DNA of 64,000 nucleotides from Centroberyx gerrardi (taxonomy: Eukaryota; Chordata; Actinopteri; Beryciformes; Berycidae). This document shows, one piece after another, positions 37,609-51,000 of this stretch (positions are counted from its first letter, which is position 1; every line of letters starts with the position of its first letter). The DNA lies in assembly GCF_048128805.1 (NCBI RefSeq), contig NC_136016.1:18002176-18066175 (forward strand), written 5' to 3'. The notes beneath the pieces are model-generated. The model did not search any database. It was given only the letters and a program-made list of their open reading frames with translations, and was not told where the DNA came from. Both the position numbers and the translations under genes were made by a program.

Positions 37609-37683
<75 letters not shown>

Positions 37684-38153
37684 GCTCGTCAAGATAATAT
37701 TTAGCTTCATGTTGTGCCGAAATCGTTACTAAATTGTTTAAGTTACAATGTACCTATAACCAACAGCCTTTGCTCAGCCATGATGATTCTCTGTTTTGCA
37801 GATTTCCAGGTGAAAAGCGCCTGTTCCAGTTGACTTTATATATTCAAGGCTTCAGTAGTGTAAATATGCGCATCGGTTTGAACATTATGAAATATTTTCT
37901 CTGTTTTCTGGGTTTGCTTACCGTTTAGAACGTGAGGTATGTTGCTCATAAACTCAACCACGATGTTACTTGAGAATAACTCCGACGGGGTAATGTTTCC
38001 ACAATGCTGGTAGTTCCGCTTGATGCGTCCGAACCGGTCCGAGCGAGGAGTGAGTGGACTGATAGACAGATTTTGCAGACTTAATGGACTAACAAATGTT
38101 GTCACGGAGAAAACTGAACTATTAACACATACACGCGCGCATTTGTGCTCCAT
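35476..38153 (-). CDS. c8orf33: C8orf33 / UPF0488 family protein (392 aa)
   Basis: Five exons on the minus strand: 38153-37922, 37562-37087, 36993-36903, 36715-36569 and 35708-35476. The sum is 393 codons with matching phases. The family is conserved but of unknown function. Diagnostic parts are the C-terminus EEFRFNFLDS, the core LDWCIEQLELGMRTQKGTPKQ and the basic stretch KTLRSSKAPLAKKRQVMRAM followed by TGDYRKKMEEEKD. A Lys-rich tract (KAKKKKKSGKKK) suggests nuclear or nucleolar location. The FxFNF motif occurs three times (FKFNFF, FAFNFQ, FRFNFL). The start is uncertain: I used MEHKCARVCV at 38153, but an in-frame ATG lies upstream at 38192. The first exon (PRSDRFGRIKRNYQHCGNIT) is less conserved and is joined on phase alone. 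A MITE fragment touches the donor side of the 36993-36903 exon. Confidence 0.85.
35868..36415. repeat. CAAGTC-rich interspersed repeat
   Basis: About 550 bp of reiterated CAAGTCTCAAGTC-type units in the c8orf33 intron between 35708 and 36569. The outer blocks GGTGTGACCAAGTC at the left and GAGTCCAACTCATGTGACC at the right look like related, inverted termini. This pattern is familiar from high-copy teleost repeats. Non-coding. Confidence 0.65.
36719..36748. repeat. (CA)n microsatellite next to a splice acceptor
   Basis: The CA run starts three bases from the acceptor of the c8orf33 exon 36715-36569. On the coding strand the polypyrimidine tract is therefore a (TG)n run ending TGTGTGCAG. Confidence 0.9.
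36836..36897. mobile_element. Truncated hAT-type MITE fragment
   Basis: The sequence beginning AGGGTCGGGCGATAATTCAA matches the left end of the intact element at 60570 almost base for base for about 60 bp (through GTCTTTCAGTGGAATCATATCGTGATGAT). It stops about 5 bp before the exon edge at 36903. The right half of the element is missing. Confidence 0.75.
37609..37680. repeat. (AC)n(AG)n compound microsatellite
   Basis: An AC run (37609-37626) passes directly into an AG run of about 54 bp, in the first c8orf33 intron, 47 bp upstream of the 37562 acceptor. On the coding strand it forms a long CT/TG pyrimidine-rich tract. Confidence 0.95.
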
Positions 38154-38192
38154 CGCAGCATAATGTTCGCAAATTCTGGACCAAGACAGCAT

Positions 38193-39550
38193 TACATTTT
38201 ACAAATTGATGAAAATTATCCAAATAAATATCCAATATCCAAATATCATATTATGACTGCAAATATCATAATCTATTAATAAATAGCACTGATTTGACAT
38301 TTTATTTGCAGGAGTTGCATTGCATAAATTAAATTGCCTACAGCAATCAAAAAGAAAACAGCACAGGAAGCATATTAGGGGCAAAGGTCGCCACACAACT
38401 AATATTATTATGAAGTTTGAAAATGAGCATTTGCTAGTTACATCTTCCTAATAATGATAATAAACTTTGTATAGCACCTTTAAAACAAACAAACAAACAA
38501 ACAAACGTTACAAAGTGATTTACAGCATGAAAAAGGCACAGTCTCATGAAGTGTGAGGTACGAGTGAATCAATAAAATCAAGCTCGATAACACAAGAAGA
38601 TAAAATAGAAGAAAAAAACACAGTTGCAAGAAATAAAACAGAGCACAAAATATCCAATGGAATGCAATGCAATGCAATCCAATGAAATGAATCTACACAG
38701 AGCACACGATTAAACAAGAAAATGAAACTGCCTTCATCATTGTATGCAAATAAAGCGGACTTGAGAATCACAGGTAAAGGGTATCTGTCAGGAAATAAAC
38801 TCCTTTGGTGACCAGAGTCTACCACTGTTAGGGACATGACGCTTTCTGCAGGAGGGTCTTCAGGATCCAGCTGGACCGGCTCCTCTGGATCCTCCTCTTT
38901 GATACACATGATGTGAAACAGAGGCACAAAGGATCAGGTTGTTTATGTCCTCCAGGCTCCACCACACTGTGCAACAACACATCCAACAACACGAGACTCT
39001 GGACAAATTACTCTAGTTAAAAGAAGCTAGTCCAGAATGGCTCTGACCAACTGCTTTCTGCATTCGGATGGTCTTTATTAAAGCTGTACTCAAGCAAATC
39101 CTGGACTAAACGTATATTATGAAGTATAGACCTTGATTTTTTTTAAACCAGTTTGTGTCTCGCCAATTACTTTAGTTAATCACAGTTTGAAACGACTGAT
39201 ATAAATGTGAGTCAGTATATCATAATCATTGTTCAATAGAGTAATTGGACAAAGATGATCAAAAAATTTGTCTTTCCCTGAATGAGGAAAAGTGTAATTA
39301 CACATTGTCTTGTGGTATTGGGAAGTATGATTTTAACAGTTGCTCCCTTAAAATCACGAAATAACAAATCTCTTAGTAAGCTCCAAAAACGTCTTTAAAA
39401 GTTTGTCACAGTGAGTATCTAAAGTTAAGCACATAGCTGCTTTATCTAAGGAACCAAGGAGGTTTTATATTGAAGGAGCTTGGGAGTTCTTGAACAGACG
39501 ACACTTCCCACAACTTCAAATGTAGAGGAAGTGGTAAGACTTTTACTTCG
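38193..39550. other. Intergenic space upstream of c8orf33 and h3-3
   Basis: Mostly A/T-rich. A short AAAC tandem repeat lies at 38487-38506. A minus-strand open stretch near 38750-38910 encodes IKEEDPEEPVQLDPEDPPAE, which looks like the acidic linker of some zinc-finger proteins but has no zinc fingers or splice context. I leave it unannotated as a gene. Confidence 0.4.
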
Positions 39551-39551
39551 A

Positions 39552-39720
39552 CCAATCACATTCTGTTGGGGTTTGACTGCTGACCAATCACAGAAGTTCA
39601 TGGGTTGGGCTTCGGCTCTCAGTCTGCCCAGTCTATAAATACCTCGTGCGCCCTCTGTTAAACTATTCTACCGAGACACGCCGACTAGCCGCTGTTGTAC
39701 CAGAAAATAAACAGAAAAAG
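39552..39720 (+). promoter_or_regulatory. h3-3 promoter (two CCAAT boxes, TATA box) and non-coding exon 1
   Basis: Two CCAAT boxes (39552-39556 and 39584-39588, each within GACCAATCACA) precede a TATA box TATAAAT at 39634-39640. Transcription would start near 39665. A donor (AAAAAG followed by GTAACG) closes a non-coding first exon at 39720. This fits replication-independent H3.3 genes, which have an untranslated first exon. Confidence 0.78.
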
Positions 39721-40524
39721 GTAACGAGAGAGCATTTACGATCACTAATGTTGCTGCCGGTTTTTATACATTATGCCGATGCTGTTTATGAGTGATTGTT
39801 TAAGTTCGATTGTAACTGTTATACATTGCTTTTCAGTTATGAAATAGACGTCCAAGTATGGCTGGAATAATCTACACAAAACGACGCGCGCCATAGCCAG
39901 TTGGCTAACTGTTAGCTAGCTAGTAGGCGCTCTGCAAATGTTGTTAGCTGGCAAACCCAGTAAACTATTATTAAATGTGAAACGGAGGCCATGTCCTATA
40001 TAATTTCATGCAAAACTGATTTAGAATGGAACGGCATAATTTAGTATAGTGTAGCGTCTTGTGATGCTAGTTAGCTGGCGCCATTTTTCAGTTAATGCTA
40101 GCTTTAAATTAGCTCGTTAACGAAAAGGAAACGTGTATGATCCTTGTAGCGTAATGGTGGCGGGCCGGTGTACGTTAGGATAGGTTTGTGTTTCATGCTG
40201 TGGTTTAAAACCGTCAGAAGTTACTCAGTATGTCCTATTAAGCGTTCCGCTGCAAAAGCTTGATTTAACGTTACATGTCCAACATGGCTTTTGCACCGAA
40301 CATGGCATAAATGGTCGAACAGATGATGGCACATTAATTAATCAAGTTTTGACTATGAATTGAATGTCTTTGATGGAAGCACTAACTTACACTATCTACT
40401 TTCTAAAGGCATCAGTTCAGTGCGGTAGATGTCGGCCGGGCATGCTGGGTGCCGGTGTTTTAAGTGACTGCTGCTTCGCCGTCAGTCTCATCTTTTGTTT
40501 TGTTGTTTTCCAACCTGCAGCTGA

Positions 40525-42039
<1,515 letters not shown>

Positions 42040-42375
42040 TCTGAATGTTTGAATTTTATCTTTTTAGAGGGGGTGGGTGGGACTGGCTGGGTTTTTATTT
42101 TATTCTTGTAAATCTGAACTATAACGGCATGTGTAACATCTCATTTGTCTGTCATTTGTAGGTTCAGCATTTTTTTTTTTTTGACTATTTTCTAATTCTT
42201 ATTTCCCCCTCAATTCTGTGATTTACTGTCCTGATCACTAGGATAGAGCTTGAGATTTGTAAGTAAATGCTAAAATTTCCTTGCTTTTCTCAAGTTTTGA
42301 AAATCTTCTATTTTAGACTCTGTACCTTCATCCTGTGTGTGTGCATGTCGACAGATTTGTTGTCACATTGTTGTA

Positions 42376-42381
42376 AATAAA
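42376..42381 (+). terminator. Poly(A) signal of h3-3
   Basis: AATAAA 337 bp after the H3.3 stop codon, followed by T-rich sequence. Confidence 0.8.
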
Positions 42382-42807
42382 CTTTCCGCTACCTCAATTC
42401 TGACTTAAATTTTGAAGTTTGCTTCTGTTGCCCAATCGATCGTACCTAAATACACATGCTGTGGATTGACAAAGGACTGAAAGCACTGAATACACTTGCC
42501 TAGGTTAGTGAATGACTTGTACATTGTGTTGTGTAATATTTGTGCTTTGGCAATGTTTGCTGATGCATTAGAGCGGTGGTATGTACACGATGTGTGATTT
42601 GGCAAAAAAGTAGTCACTTAAACTTAACTGAAAGCAACTTTACTCTGTATAGCACGGCAGAATAAATTGTCATCTTGGATGAATAGATCTAAGCAAGGCA
42701 TTACATCCACAAGCCCTTTCACTATTCATAACTGAAATTAGTCAAGTACACTCAACCCTGCTCTATTCAACTGATATGAAAACAAAAGGCAGAAGGGTTT
42801 CATCTAG

Positions 42808-43002
42808 CTGGGATGGGCAATCTGTCCATAGAGGACGGAATATGCAGGTTTTCATTCCAACATTACACCGGGTGATTCCACAGATTAATACACTTCCAAC
42901 CGCAGAGGAGGAACTAATCTGAAATCACCTGATGTTGTAATTGGTTGGAATGAGAACCTGCAGACTCTTGGCCCTCCGTGGCACATAATTGCCCGTCCCT
43001 GG
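42808..43002. mobile_element. Short palindromic MITE (about 195 bp)
   Basis: The left CTGGGATGGGCAAT is mirrored by ATTGCCCGTCCCTGG at the right end. Inside, GCAGGTTTTCATTCCAAC is mirrored by GTTGGAATGAGAACCTGC. The whole stretch could fold into one imperfect hairpin, as many MITEs do. Lies between h3-3 and uqcc4. Confidence 0.72.
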
Positions 43003-43222
43003 ACACAATCAATAGTGTTTCCTAATAGCTACTGATTGAAAAGTCCCTGTTGAGTTGCTTCAGCACTCACTGGACGGCATCGCTTGCTGCACCTTCAGCC
43101 CTGCCTCTCCATTGAGGCGGTGCCATCCCTCACCCTGCATGTGTCACAGACATTATGAAGATGCATCCGACAAAATAAATATAACCTGAAATATATATAC
43201 ATCATATAAAGTCCCAGAGGTA

Positions 43223-46200
43223 TTAACTTGATTTATTCTGGACTTGCTCCTCCTCCTCTTCGTCTGAAAGCAAGCCAGGTAAATGCTCATACAGCTGTTT
43301 CTCCAGCTGAGCATCAATGTCAGTCTCTCCTCGCAGCGCGCACCACAGCAGGAAGCTGATGCCGAACAGGCTGATGGGCAGGACTTTCCACCAGGGCCGC
43401 TCGAACTGGCTTCCCATGGAGCGGTCCACCCTCCAGGTCCGGTGGCTGGCCTTGCTGGTGGAGAACTTGATGGGCTCGCTGTTCACCTCTTCATCTTCTT
43501 CTGGCTTACTGGAGCGGGTCGACTTCTGGACGGTCAGAGAGACGGACCTGACCTGGTTCAGTCTGCTGACGGGGAGGGAGAGTCAGTTAGAAGGGTAACA
43601 GTTCAGACAGTGAGAATAGATGTTATGGTATCATGTAACACTGTCAGTGAATTCATAATAGTAATTGCCAAGAGTGGAAGTAACTAATTACATTTATGCA
43701 CGTTACTATAATTGAATAGCTTTTTTTTTTATGTACTTGTAAAGTCAGTAACTTTACTTTTGCTCAAGTACGTTTTTACTGAAGTATTGTAGCCTACTTC
43801 ACTACATTTTAAATCACATCCATTACAGAGTACAAACTTTGTGGCTCTCCATAAGAAACAGAAACTGGACAATAGTAAATTGACAAGTTGTGAATCCATT
43901 CACAGTGAATGATCAGTCAGCAGAGAAGATTAGAGTAGTCTGGCTTTAGTTTTCACTTTTACTTTCCAATTAAAATGAACCGCTGTATGTCTTCTCATCC
44001 TTCTATAATTGCATTGGAAAGATCACATCTAACTCTTCTCTTTTCTAAAAAGTAACTCAATGACTTTTACTCTGAGTACATTTTAAATGAGCGACTTTTT
44101 ACTTTTACTTAGGTTGATTTTTACACCAGAACTTTTACTTCTACTGATCCCAAGCTACCACTCAGCTATAGGGGTATAAGTCTTATTAGCTGTGTATATA
44201 AATTGTATTCTTCACTTTTAAATTGCAGAGTTGTAGACCACCTTGAGAGGACAGGTTTGCTTGTGGATGAGCAAAATGAAAAGCCAGAGCATGTATTGAT
44301 CATATATATGCAGTCACTTCCATTATACGTGCAAGAATTAAGCAGAATAGGTCTACATTTGTTTGTTTTATTGATTTCAAGAAGGCTTTTGACTGGATTA
44401 ATAGGGAACTTCTTCAATATAGGTTGTTAAATTCTGGAGTCAATGGGAAGTTTTATTATGCCATTAAGTCTCTTTTTCAAGCACCTGTTGCCCATGTGCA
44501 GGTGAATGAATACACAACTGGATGGCTTTCCCAACAGTTGATGATCAGATTGTGGGCATATTATTATATACGGATGACATAGTCTTACTTGCTGAACATG
44601 AAAAAGATCTGCAGATTATGCTGAACATTGTTGCGGAATGGTGCTGGAAATGGAGACTAGTGGTAAATCAAGACAAAACACAAATACATGTACATATTAG
44701 ACATCTAGCTCAGTCAGCGGGTAGAGCACTGGGATCTGTACTGAACAAAATTAAACAATGTGGTCATCTGGGATTCCATACTTATACACAACTCTATAAT
44801 TCATGTGTGTGTCCTGTGTCTGACTATGCTTCTGGTGTTTGGGGTTTCCGTGAACACACAAGTTGCAACACTGTGCAGCACAGAGCTATTCCATAAATTT
44901 ACTTCAGTTTTGGCCATTAGTGGAGATATGGGATGGGAATCTCCAAACATCAGACATATAGGTCAAATGCTTCGGTTTTGGAATAGACTTGTGAAGATGT
45001 CTGATCAGAGACTCACTAAAAAGATCTTTAATTGGGACATTTCGCATGGTCATCCCTGGGCCAATGAGTTGAAATCCTTATTTTATTTGAACAATTTGTC
45101 ATTAATTTTCCAGAACAGGTTACTTTGTGATATTCAGGAGATTAGGAGTAAAATGTTTCTCATGTATAAAGAAAAATGGTCTGTTGATATGGTATAAGCA
45201 AAAACTACGAATTTATTGTCTCATAAAGAGTAGCTACAGTGTAGAACCTGAAGTATAATTTAAACAAAAGACAAAGATCCCTATGTGCACAGTTACGTTC
45301 AGAAACATTACCACTAGCCCTAGAGACCGGTAGGTTTAATGCCACTCCAGAGGACAGACTTTGTTTGTTGTGTGAGTTAGGTGAAATTGAGAATGAGGTT
45401 CATTTCTTGCTTTACTGTCCTGTTTACAAGGACGTAAGGGATGTACTTTTTAGTAAAATGTCCTCTATTTGTGTTGATTTCTTTGGGCTGGATGATTATG
45501 AAAAACTTGAGTTGTGCTTCATCTTCAGTTGTGGGAATCTTTTCTGTAGCAGATTTTATTTGCCAAGTTTGGGAGAGAAGGCAGAATATTTTGTTTAACC
45601 CGAGCTGTATAATAATCTGTAATTTTGTAATGAAATGAAATGTATGACCACTGCAACTGTAACTCTGGTGTCTTGTAAACCCATGAGGGTTGAGCACTTT
45701 GTGTGCATGACACGAAAATAAAAGAAAATCATCATCACTTAAGTAAAATATCAGAAAAGCAGGCTACAGTACTTCTACTTGAGTAGGATATTCTGTACTC
45801 CACCACTGATTGCTAGAACATAATATTTATTATGATCAGTATGGTGTCATGTAGCACTATCAATGGATTTATAATGGTAATTACTGTACAGTGGGATTAC
45901 AATGGTTTGGTGGTGGTGGCCATCATGAGCTGTTGGAAAAGATTAGTCCGCATGTGGCAACAGCGTGTCAGAAACCCAGTTTTAAACACTAAACAGTTTA
46001 TTTAAACACCATTTATGTTACTCCGTACTAACCTGAGTAACACAGACATGAGCTGAACCAATTAAACTATACAAATTGCTGCTGGTGGCAGCCATTCATT
46101 CAAGTCCTAACACTGTCATTGAACCTCATCCACCATGATAAAATCAACGTGGGCGACCTTTCAGCTGTAGCGACAGTTACACAGATTCATACATACCTCA

Positions 46201-46279
46201 GACTCGTAGTGCCGTGAATTAATATCCCTCGATTCAAGGCAAAGCGTGACAAACTACCGAAAACACGTCTTGAATTCAT
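43223..46279 (-). CDS. uqcc4: UQCC4 (C16orf91/CCSMST1), complex III assembly factor (140 aa)
   Basis: Two exons on the minus strand: 46279-46197 (ATG) and 43562-43223 (stop); together 141 codons. The family helps assemble ubiquinol-cytochrome c reductase at the mitochondrial inner membrane. Exon 1 encodes a basic, Ser/Arg-rich presequence (MNSRRVFGSLSRFALNRGIL) typical of mitochondrial import. Exon 2 carries the conserved PIKFSTSKASHRTW block, then ERPWWKVLP and a single membrane helix (SLFGISFLLWCALR), followed by an acidic C-terminus (LLSDEEEEEQ). The PWWKVLP signature and the position before the membrane helix match human C16orf91. The intron (43563-46196) is unusually long for such a small gene because of nested transposable elements. 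A short 5' interval separates it from the divergent C7orf50 homologue. Confidence 0.92.
43672..45808. mobile_element. TACTTTTACTT-rich repeat split by a LINE insertion
   Basis: The left half (about 43672-44145) and the right half (about 45737-45808) are parts of one teleost repeat dominated by ACTTTTACTT motifs. The right terminus GTACTCCACCACTG is a diverged inverted match of the left AGTGGAAGTAAC. A LINE fragment separates the halves. The composite sits in the uqcc4 intron. Confidence 0.65.
44150..45735 (+). pseudogene. 5'-truncated, decayed LINE (reverse-transcriptase) copy
   Basis: Reverse-transcriptase blocks occur in order but in shifting frames: a palm motif reading FIDFKKAFDWINREL (about 44364-44412), then LLYTDDIVLLAEHE with the catalytic YTDD (44567-44578), SDYASGVWGF, and a C-terminal Cys/His block RLCLLCELGEIENEVHFLLYC (about 45357-45420). 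The element ends in an AATAAAAGAAAATCATCATCAC tail. An internal gap is evident between about 44520 and the YTDD region. Clade (I/jockey-like or Rex-like) is not settled. The copy cannot be functional. Confidence 0.85.
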
Positions 46280-46683
46280 CTCGGACAACGGTCATTTTAG
46301 GTAAGAAGCTGCTCGACTTCAGGGTCATGTACACCGCTTGTGCAACATTGAATTCCTTCCGGGTTTTGTGTTGCGTAAAGTGATTTCCGAACCATCGATT
46401 TACTTATATTTTTACTTGTGCACTTTACTTATTTGGTAATATATATATGTGAGGTGCTAAGTGTAATATATAACATAAATAGAAGCGTTAACACTCACAA
46501 TCAGAATTTCAACTGTTTTATAATGTTAAGTCACACTCATTGACCAATCACAAAACAATGTGAGACATCGGTCCAATCATTTTTCACCAAGCTACATTAC
46601 TTCCTGGTTGGATCCCCATGCTTGTTGGTGTGTGCCTCGACAGCGTCCTGTGTGTCTTCTGTAGCTCAAGAAAGTTACCATAG
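46280..46683. promoter_or_regulatory. Likely bidirectional promoter between uqcc4 and the C7orf50 homologue
   Basis: The genes diverge here. Two CCAAT motifs are seen (in GACCAATCAC near 46541 and GTCCAATCAT near 46570), with an ETS-like ACTTCCTGG at about 46599. A probable untranslated C7orf50 first exon ends near 46683 (ACCATAG followed by GTAAGAAG). Inference from arrangement and motifs. Confidence 0.5.
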
Positions 46684-46916
46684 GTAAGAAGTAGTTATAT
46701 GATAAAATAAACATTTTAGTCGTATGAATACATTTAGGTGTTAAGAACTTTTTAATGTAGGAACCTTAGAATCTGCTTTAGCTACTTTTAGCTAGCATAG
46801 CTAGCTAAAATCAGTTGTTGGCTATCAAAACTGTTCAACGTTTGCCTGAGAAATTCACTCAATTTGTATGGGATTATAAATCACACTGAGGTGAATTTGT
46901 TATTTTACTCCTTATA

Positions 46917-47147
46917 GCTCCATTTACACATGGGAGGAAACCTTGCAGATAAAAATGTATTAAGGTTTTACTACCAGATGGGGAACCAAGACATTCAAAC
47001 ACATGTAATTACACCCAATCTTGCCCCATAATGCCATGTGTGCATTGAGTGACTGTTATTTACACCTGTGCTTAAATATGGCCTGAATGCATAGATTCAA
47101 ACACAGATTTAAGCTTTAGGATTTTGGTAACAAGTGTAAATGGACCA
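46917..47147. mobile_element. Candidate MITE in the C7orf50 5' intron
   Basis: The left GCTCCATTTACACATG is mirrored by CAAGTGTAAATGGACC at the right end, about 230 bp apart. No target duplication was found, so the boundaries are provisional. Confidence 0.5.
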
Positions 47148-48016
47148 CTTGTTATGGTTCTTAGTCATTTTTATAGATTCATTTCAGCAGGGTTCTACTA
47201 GAGATCAACTAGCCTATTGTATTATTTATTTTTTACTGCTGCCATGTAATATGGTGCCACTAAGAGAAGATGAAACTTTATTGATCCCTGTGAGAAAAAA
47301 TAGGTTGTTGCAGCAGCAAAAGTAGTAGGATTCTCCTGGGGAGAAAAGAAGCACACAAAAAAGAATATAAAACATGCAAATATAAAATGTTGAAATAAAA
47401 AAATATAATAAAAGCAGTAGGCCGAATATAGAAACAATTGTGTGGTTACGAAAATGTGTTTACGACAATTGTTGGGTAGACTGTAAGAGTGGGAAGTATA
47501 GGAAACAGTATGGATTGCTTATATGTAAGGATTTACTTAGTTGTTACAGGTGTTACTAACAGTCTCAACTCTGCCAACCTGGAACTGAACACTCAAAACT
47601 ATTGAGATGATTTTTGAAGGAACCCGCCTGCTTATTTTCCCATTGATACCAATGGTTCAACTGTGAATGTAGCTGAGACGTTCTGTGATCCCTCAAATAG
47701 GATGAAGGCATCAGCTATTCCTATGTCAAATGAGGAAATTTTGTACAGATTTGTTAGCCTATTTACTGGAATACATTAAGATGACAATATAGCCAATTTC
47801 AAGGAAATATAATTTGACTCCAGTTTAGAATTGATTTTCAACTGTTAGGAAAGTCGAGGTTGGCTGCTATTTTTCAGGGTTAGTGTCATCACAACAAATT
47901 AATCACGCAAAAGACCACCGCCAAGGCTGATGGTCTGTCTGTCTGTTTCTGACTCTATGGATCTGTCTGTTAGTAACATACACATTTGGTTTTTGTTTGT
48001 AGGAGTAAGGTATCTC

Positions 48017-51000
48017 ATGGCTAAGAACAAATCTTTGGCACCAGAATCAAAAGGGAGCGGTCCTAAAAGGAAGAAGCAGAGTTCAGATGAGATGGAGGTT
48101 TGTGTGAAGGAAATGACGGAAAGCAAAGTGAAAAAGAAAAGGAAAAACACTGAAATAGAGGTGAGTGGCACAGTAAAGATGTTATTCATCACCTATATCT
48201 CTTTGAGATGAGACCAATTGAACGTGCTGTCAAAATAATGAATATCTTTATTTCATCCAGGAGGCTCCATTACAGGTTCCTGACATATCAATCAAAACAG
48301 ATACCAAAAAACAGGAAAAGGACATTAAACACAAAAAGAAACAAACCACAGAGAAAACAAAGAAGAAGAAAAAGCAAATGGAGGTAAGAACGTTGGCTAC
48401 TTATTTATTATTTCTTTTTTGATTCAAACAATGTTGTTATGATGCTGGAATCTGTGAGTCCTGAGCTGAACACTCAATATTGACTTCCACATAGAAAATT
48501 CTTCAATACTCCTGGTAATAACTTTTTTAATAACAAATTTGGACCTATAACACAATTGATTCCAATAAATGAAGCACACATAAATGTATCACCATTATTT
48601 CTCCCAACAGTGGTGAGTTGTAGCTTTGAGGCATTTTCCTACTTCATCCAGTTATCGCATTCTGCATTGCTACTTTTTTAGGCAGTGTGAATACTGTCTT
48701 TCAAGTTCATGGCACAGACCTCGGCTGTCTAGAGAAGCTGTGTGATCTCAGATTTGTGATTTGTATTTGAGGGGTATATGACAGTTTGCGGGAGGATGTG
48801 AGAGCTTTGAAGGAAGTGCGTGGACTGGAACTCCCCTTTGCACGTTGGACGGCCGCATGTCTTTGCAGCCGGCAGACCGGTCGAGTTCCCTGAGGTTGAC
48901 CTGTGCAGCTTGGCCCAGCTCTTTTGCTTAAGAAACAGCCTCAGTTTGTCCTGGAACGTATCCCCAAGGAAGCTGTAGATGAGCGGGTTCAGGCAGCTGT
49001 TGGAGAAGGCCGCCAGGTTGACGACGTGCCCCGTCAGAGGGTAGTCGCGCCACAGCGTGCCGCCGTCCGCCTCGCCCCGCAGGAGGTGAACGCTAACAAA
49101 CACGTTCTGCGGGAGCCAGCAGAGGAAGAAGACCAACACGGCCGCTGAGATCATCCGCAAAGCCTTCTGCCTACGAGGCCGCTGCTGCAGGCCGTCCCGC
49201 CGCCTGTGGCCGCGCAGCAGCACCCGCGCTATCCTCCAGTAGCATAAACCCAGGATGCAGAAAGGCACCAAGAAACCCAGCGTCACCTCCAGCCACTGGA
49301 TCTGGGACACGTAGGCGAAACAGAAGTGCAGTTCTCCGGCGTGCTGCGCTTGGGCCACGGCGAACGATAGCACAGTGAGCAGGGAGGAGCACACCCAGAT
49401 GAGGCAGCAGCTGAGGCGGGCGTGGGAGATGCTGCGACCCATGGAGCCGGTCAGCGCCACGAACCGGTCGAAGCTCATCCAGGTCAGGAAGAAGACGCTG
49501 CTGTACATGTTGACCTGCTGGAAAAGGGCCATGAAGGTGCAGAGGGCGGCCCTCTTGTAGTACTCCCCCTTCAGGTTGAACACCTCGATCAGGGAATCGG
49601 CCACGAGGACGAGGTCGGCCACTGCCAGGTTCACAAAGTACAGGTCCGGGGCGGTCAGCCTGCCCCTGTGGCCCAGGTTGACCACCAAGATGAGAATGTT
49701 CCCGATGAAGCCCACGGGGAACAGGAATATGGTGTAGAGGCACGAGAGGAAGAGGCTGATGGTGTAATGTTGGTGACGCTCTGAAGCCTCCCGCAGCGGA
49801 CTAGAGACGACCGCCAGGGAGCCGTTCAGCTGCACAGTGAAGTTACTCTCAGTGGAGACAGCATAGTCCAAGTACATCGTCACTTCCATGTTACTCTGTT
49901 GTGTTGATCGGTTCGTGTCGGCTGCCCTAAGGTGCCATAGTTCTGTTAGTTTCATAAGGGGTTTTTAGCCGCTGTGGAGTCTGCGGTGCCATCTGTGTTT
50001 CCCCACTTTGAAATGCGGTCTTCTTGGTTAGGTGGAGATGATGATGCCCGCTCTGTTCTAGACAGAGAGGAGAGCAGCAGTGAGTCAGTGGCTTGTTTTC
50101 TTCTTCTTCTCCTTCTCATATTCACATTTATTGTTAAAGAATAGAATAGCGGTAGGCATAAATTCTATGTGCATTATCAGTGAATATCAACTAATTTGAC
50201 AACACCGAATAGACATCAATTAATAATCATTCTGTAGTTACATGGACATAATGTTGGGCACATTTTCCTGTGTGAGTGACATACCCACCTTTACCATCAT
50301 ATCAAATGGCATGTCAGCCAAACATAATCAGTTACGAAACAATCTAGTTTTCATTATCTCATAACTGTGGCTATTTCTACTACAAATTGTTTGCTGCATT
50401 TTCACAGTCTGGTTTGCAATGGTTTTGAAACAAGAAATCAAGAAATTGGATCAAGAAAGAATGTCATGCATTGAAGATGCATCCTGTGGTTTCAGAGTGC
50501 TGTGACCTTGTTGTTGAGTCTGGTAGTTTATTATGTATTTTCATGTCTGAAAATGACAATAAAAATTGTTCCCCAGCAGTTTTCAGCTGCAGGGAAAATG
50601 CAGCAATAGCTGATCAAATTAATGATCAAATTGACAGATACAGTGACTTTAAAACTATAAAACTGTCATTTAACAATAATTTCTGACAGACAGTAAGAAT
50701 GAGTATAAAATAGCATAAACTTACACAAGTCTCCTTGCTCCAGTTTGGGTCGTTTTAATCCCTGATGTCCTTTGCCGGTGAGGTGGTGATCGTAAATCCA
50801 GAGAAGACAACTGAGGTTGGACAAACGCTCGTCCCTCATCTTTTCTCTCAGGTAGCGAGGAGCCTCCCACCACTCAGAGCAGGAAACACAAACACATGCA
50901 CCACACACACACACACACACACACTTTCTCCCTGTTTTTTTCCCCTGAAATATCTCACCCTGATTGCATTATAGAATTTATATTAATATTCTGTGTTGTG

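Noticed and set aside
38544-38927. Minus-strand frame with IKEEDPEEPVQLD
   Set aside because: Acidic linker-like text only; the rest is low-complexity hydrophobic sequence from an A/T-rich region, with no splice sites or zinc fingers.
48903-49784. Plus-strand frames opposite gper1
   Set aside because: Complementary shadows of a G+C-rich receptor coding region.
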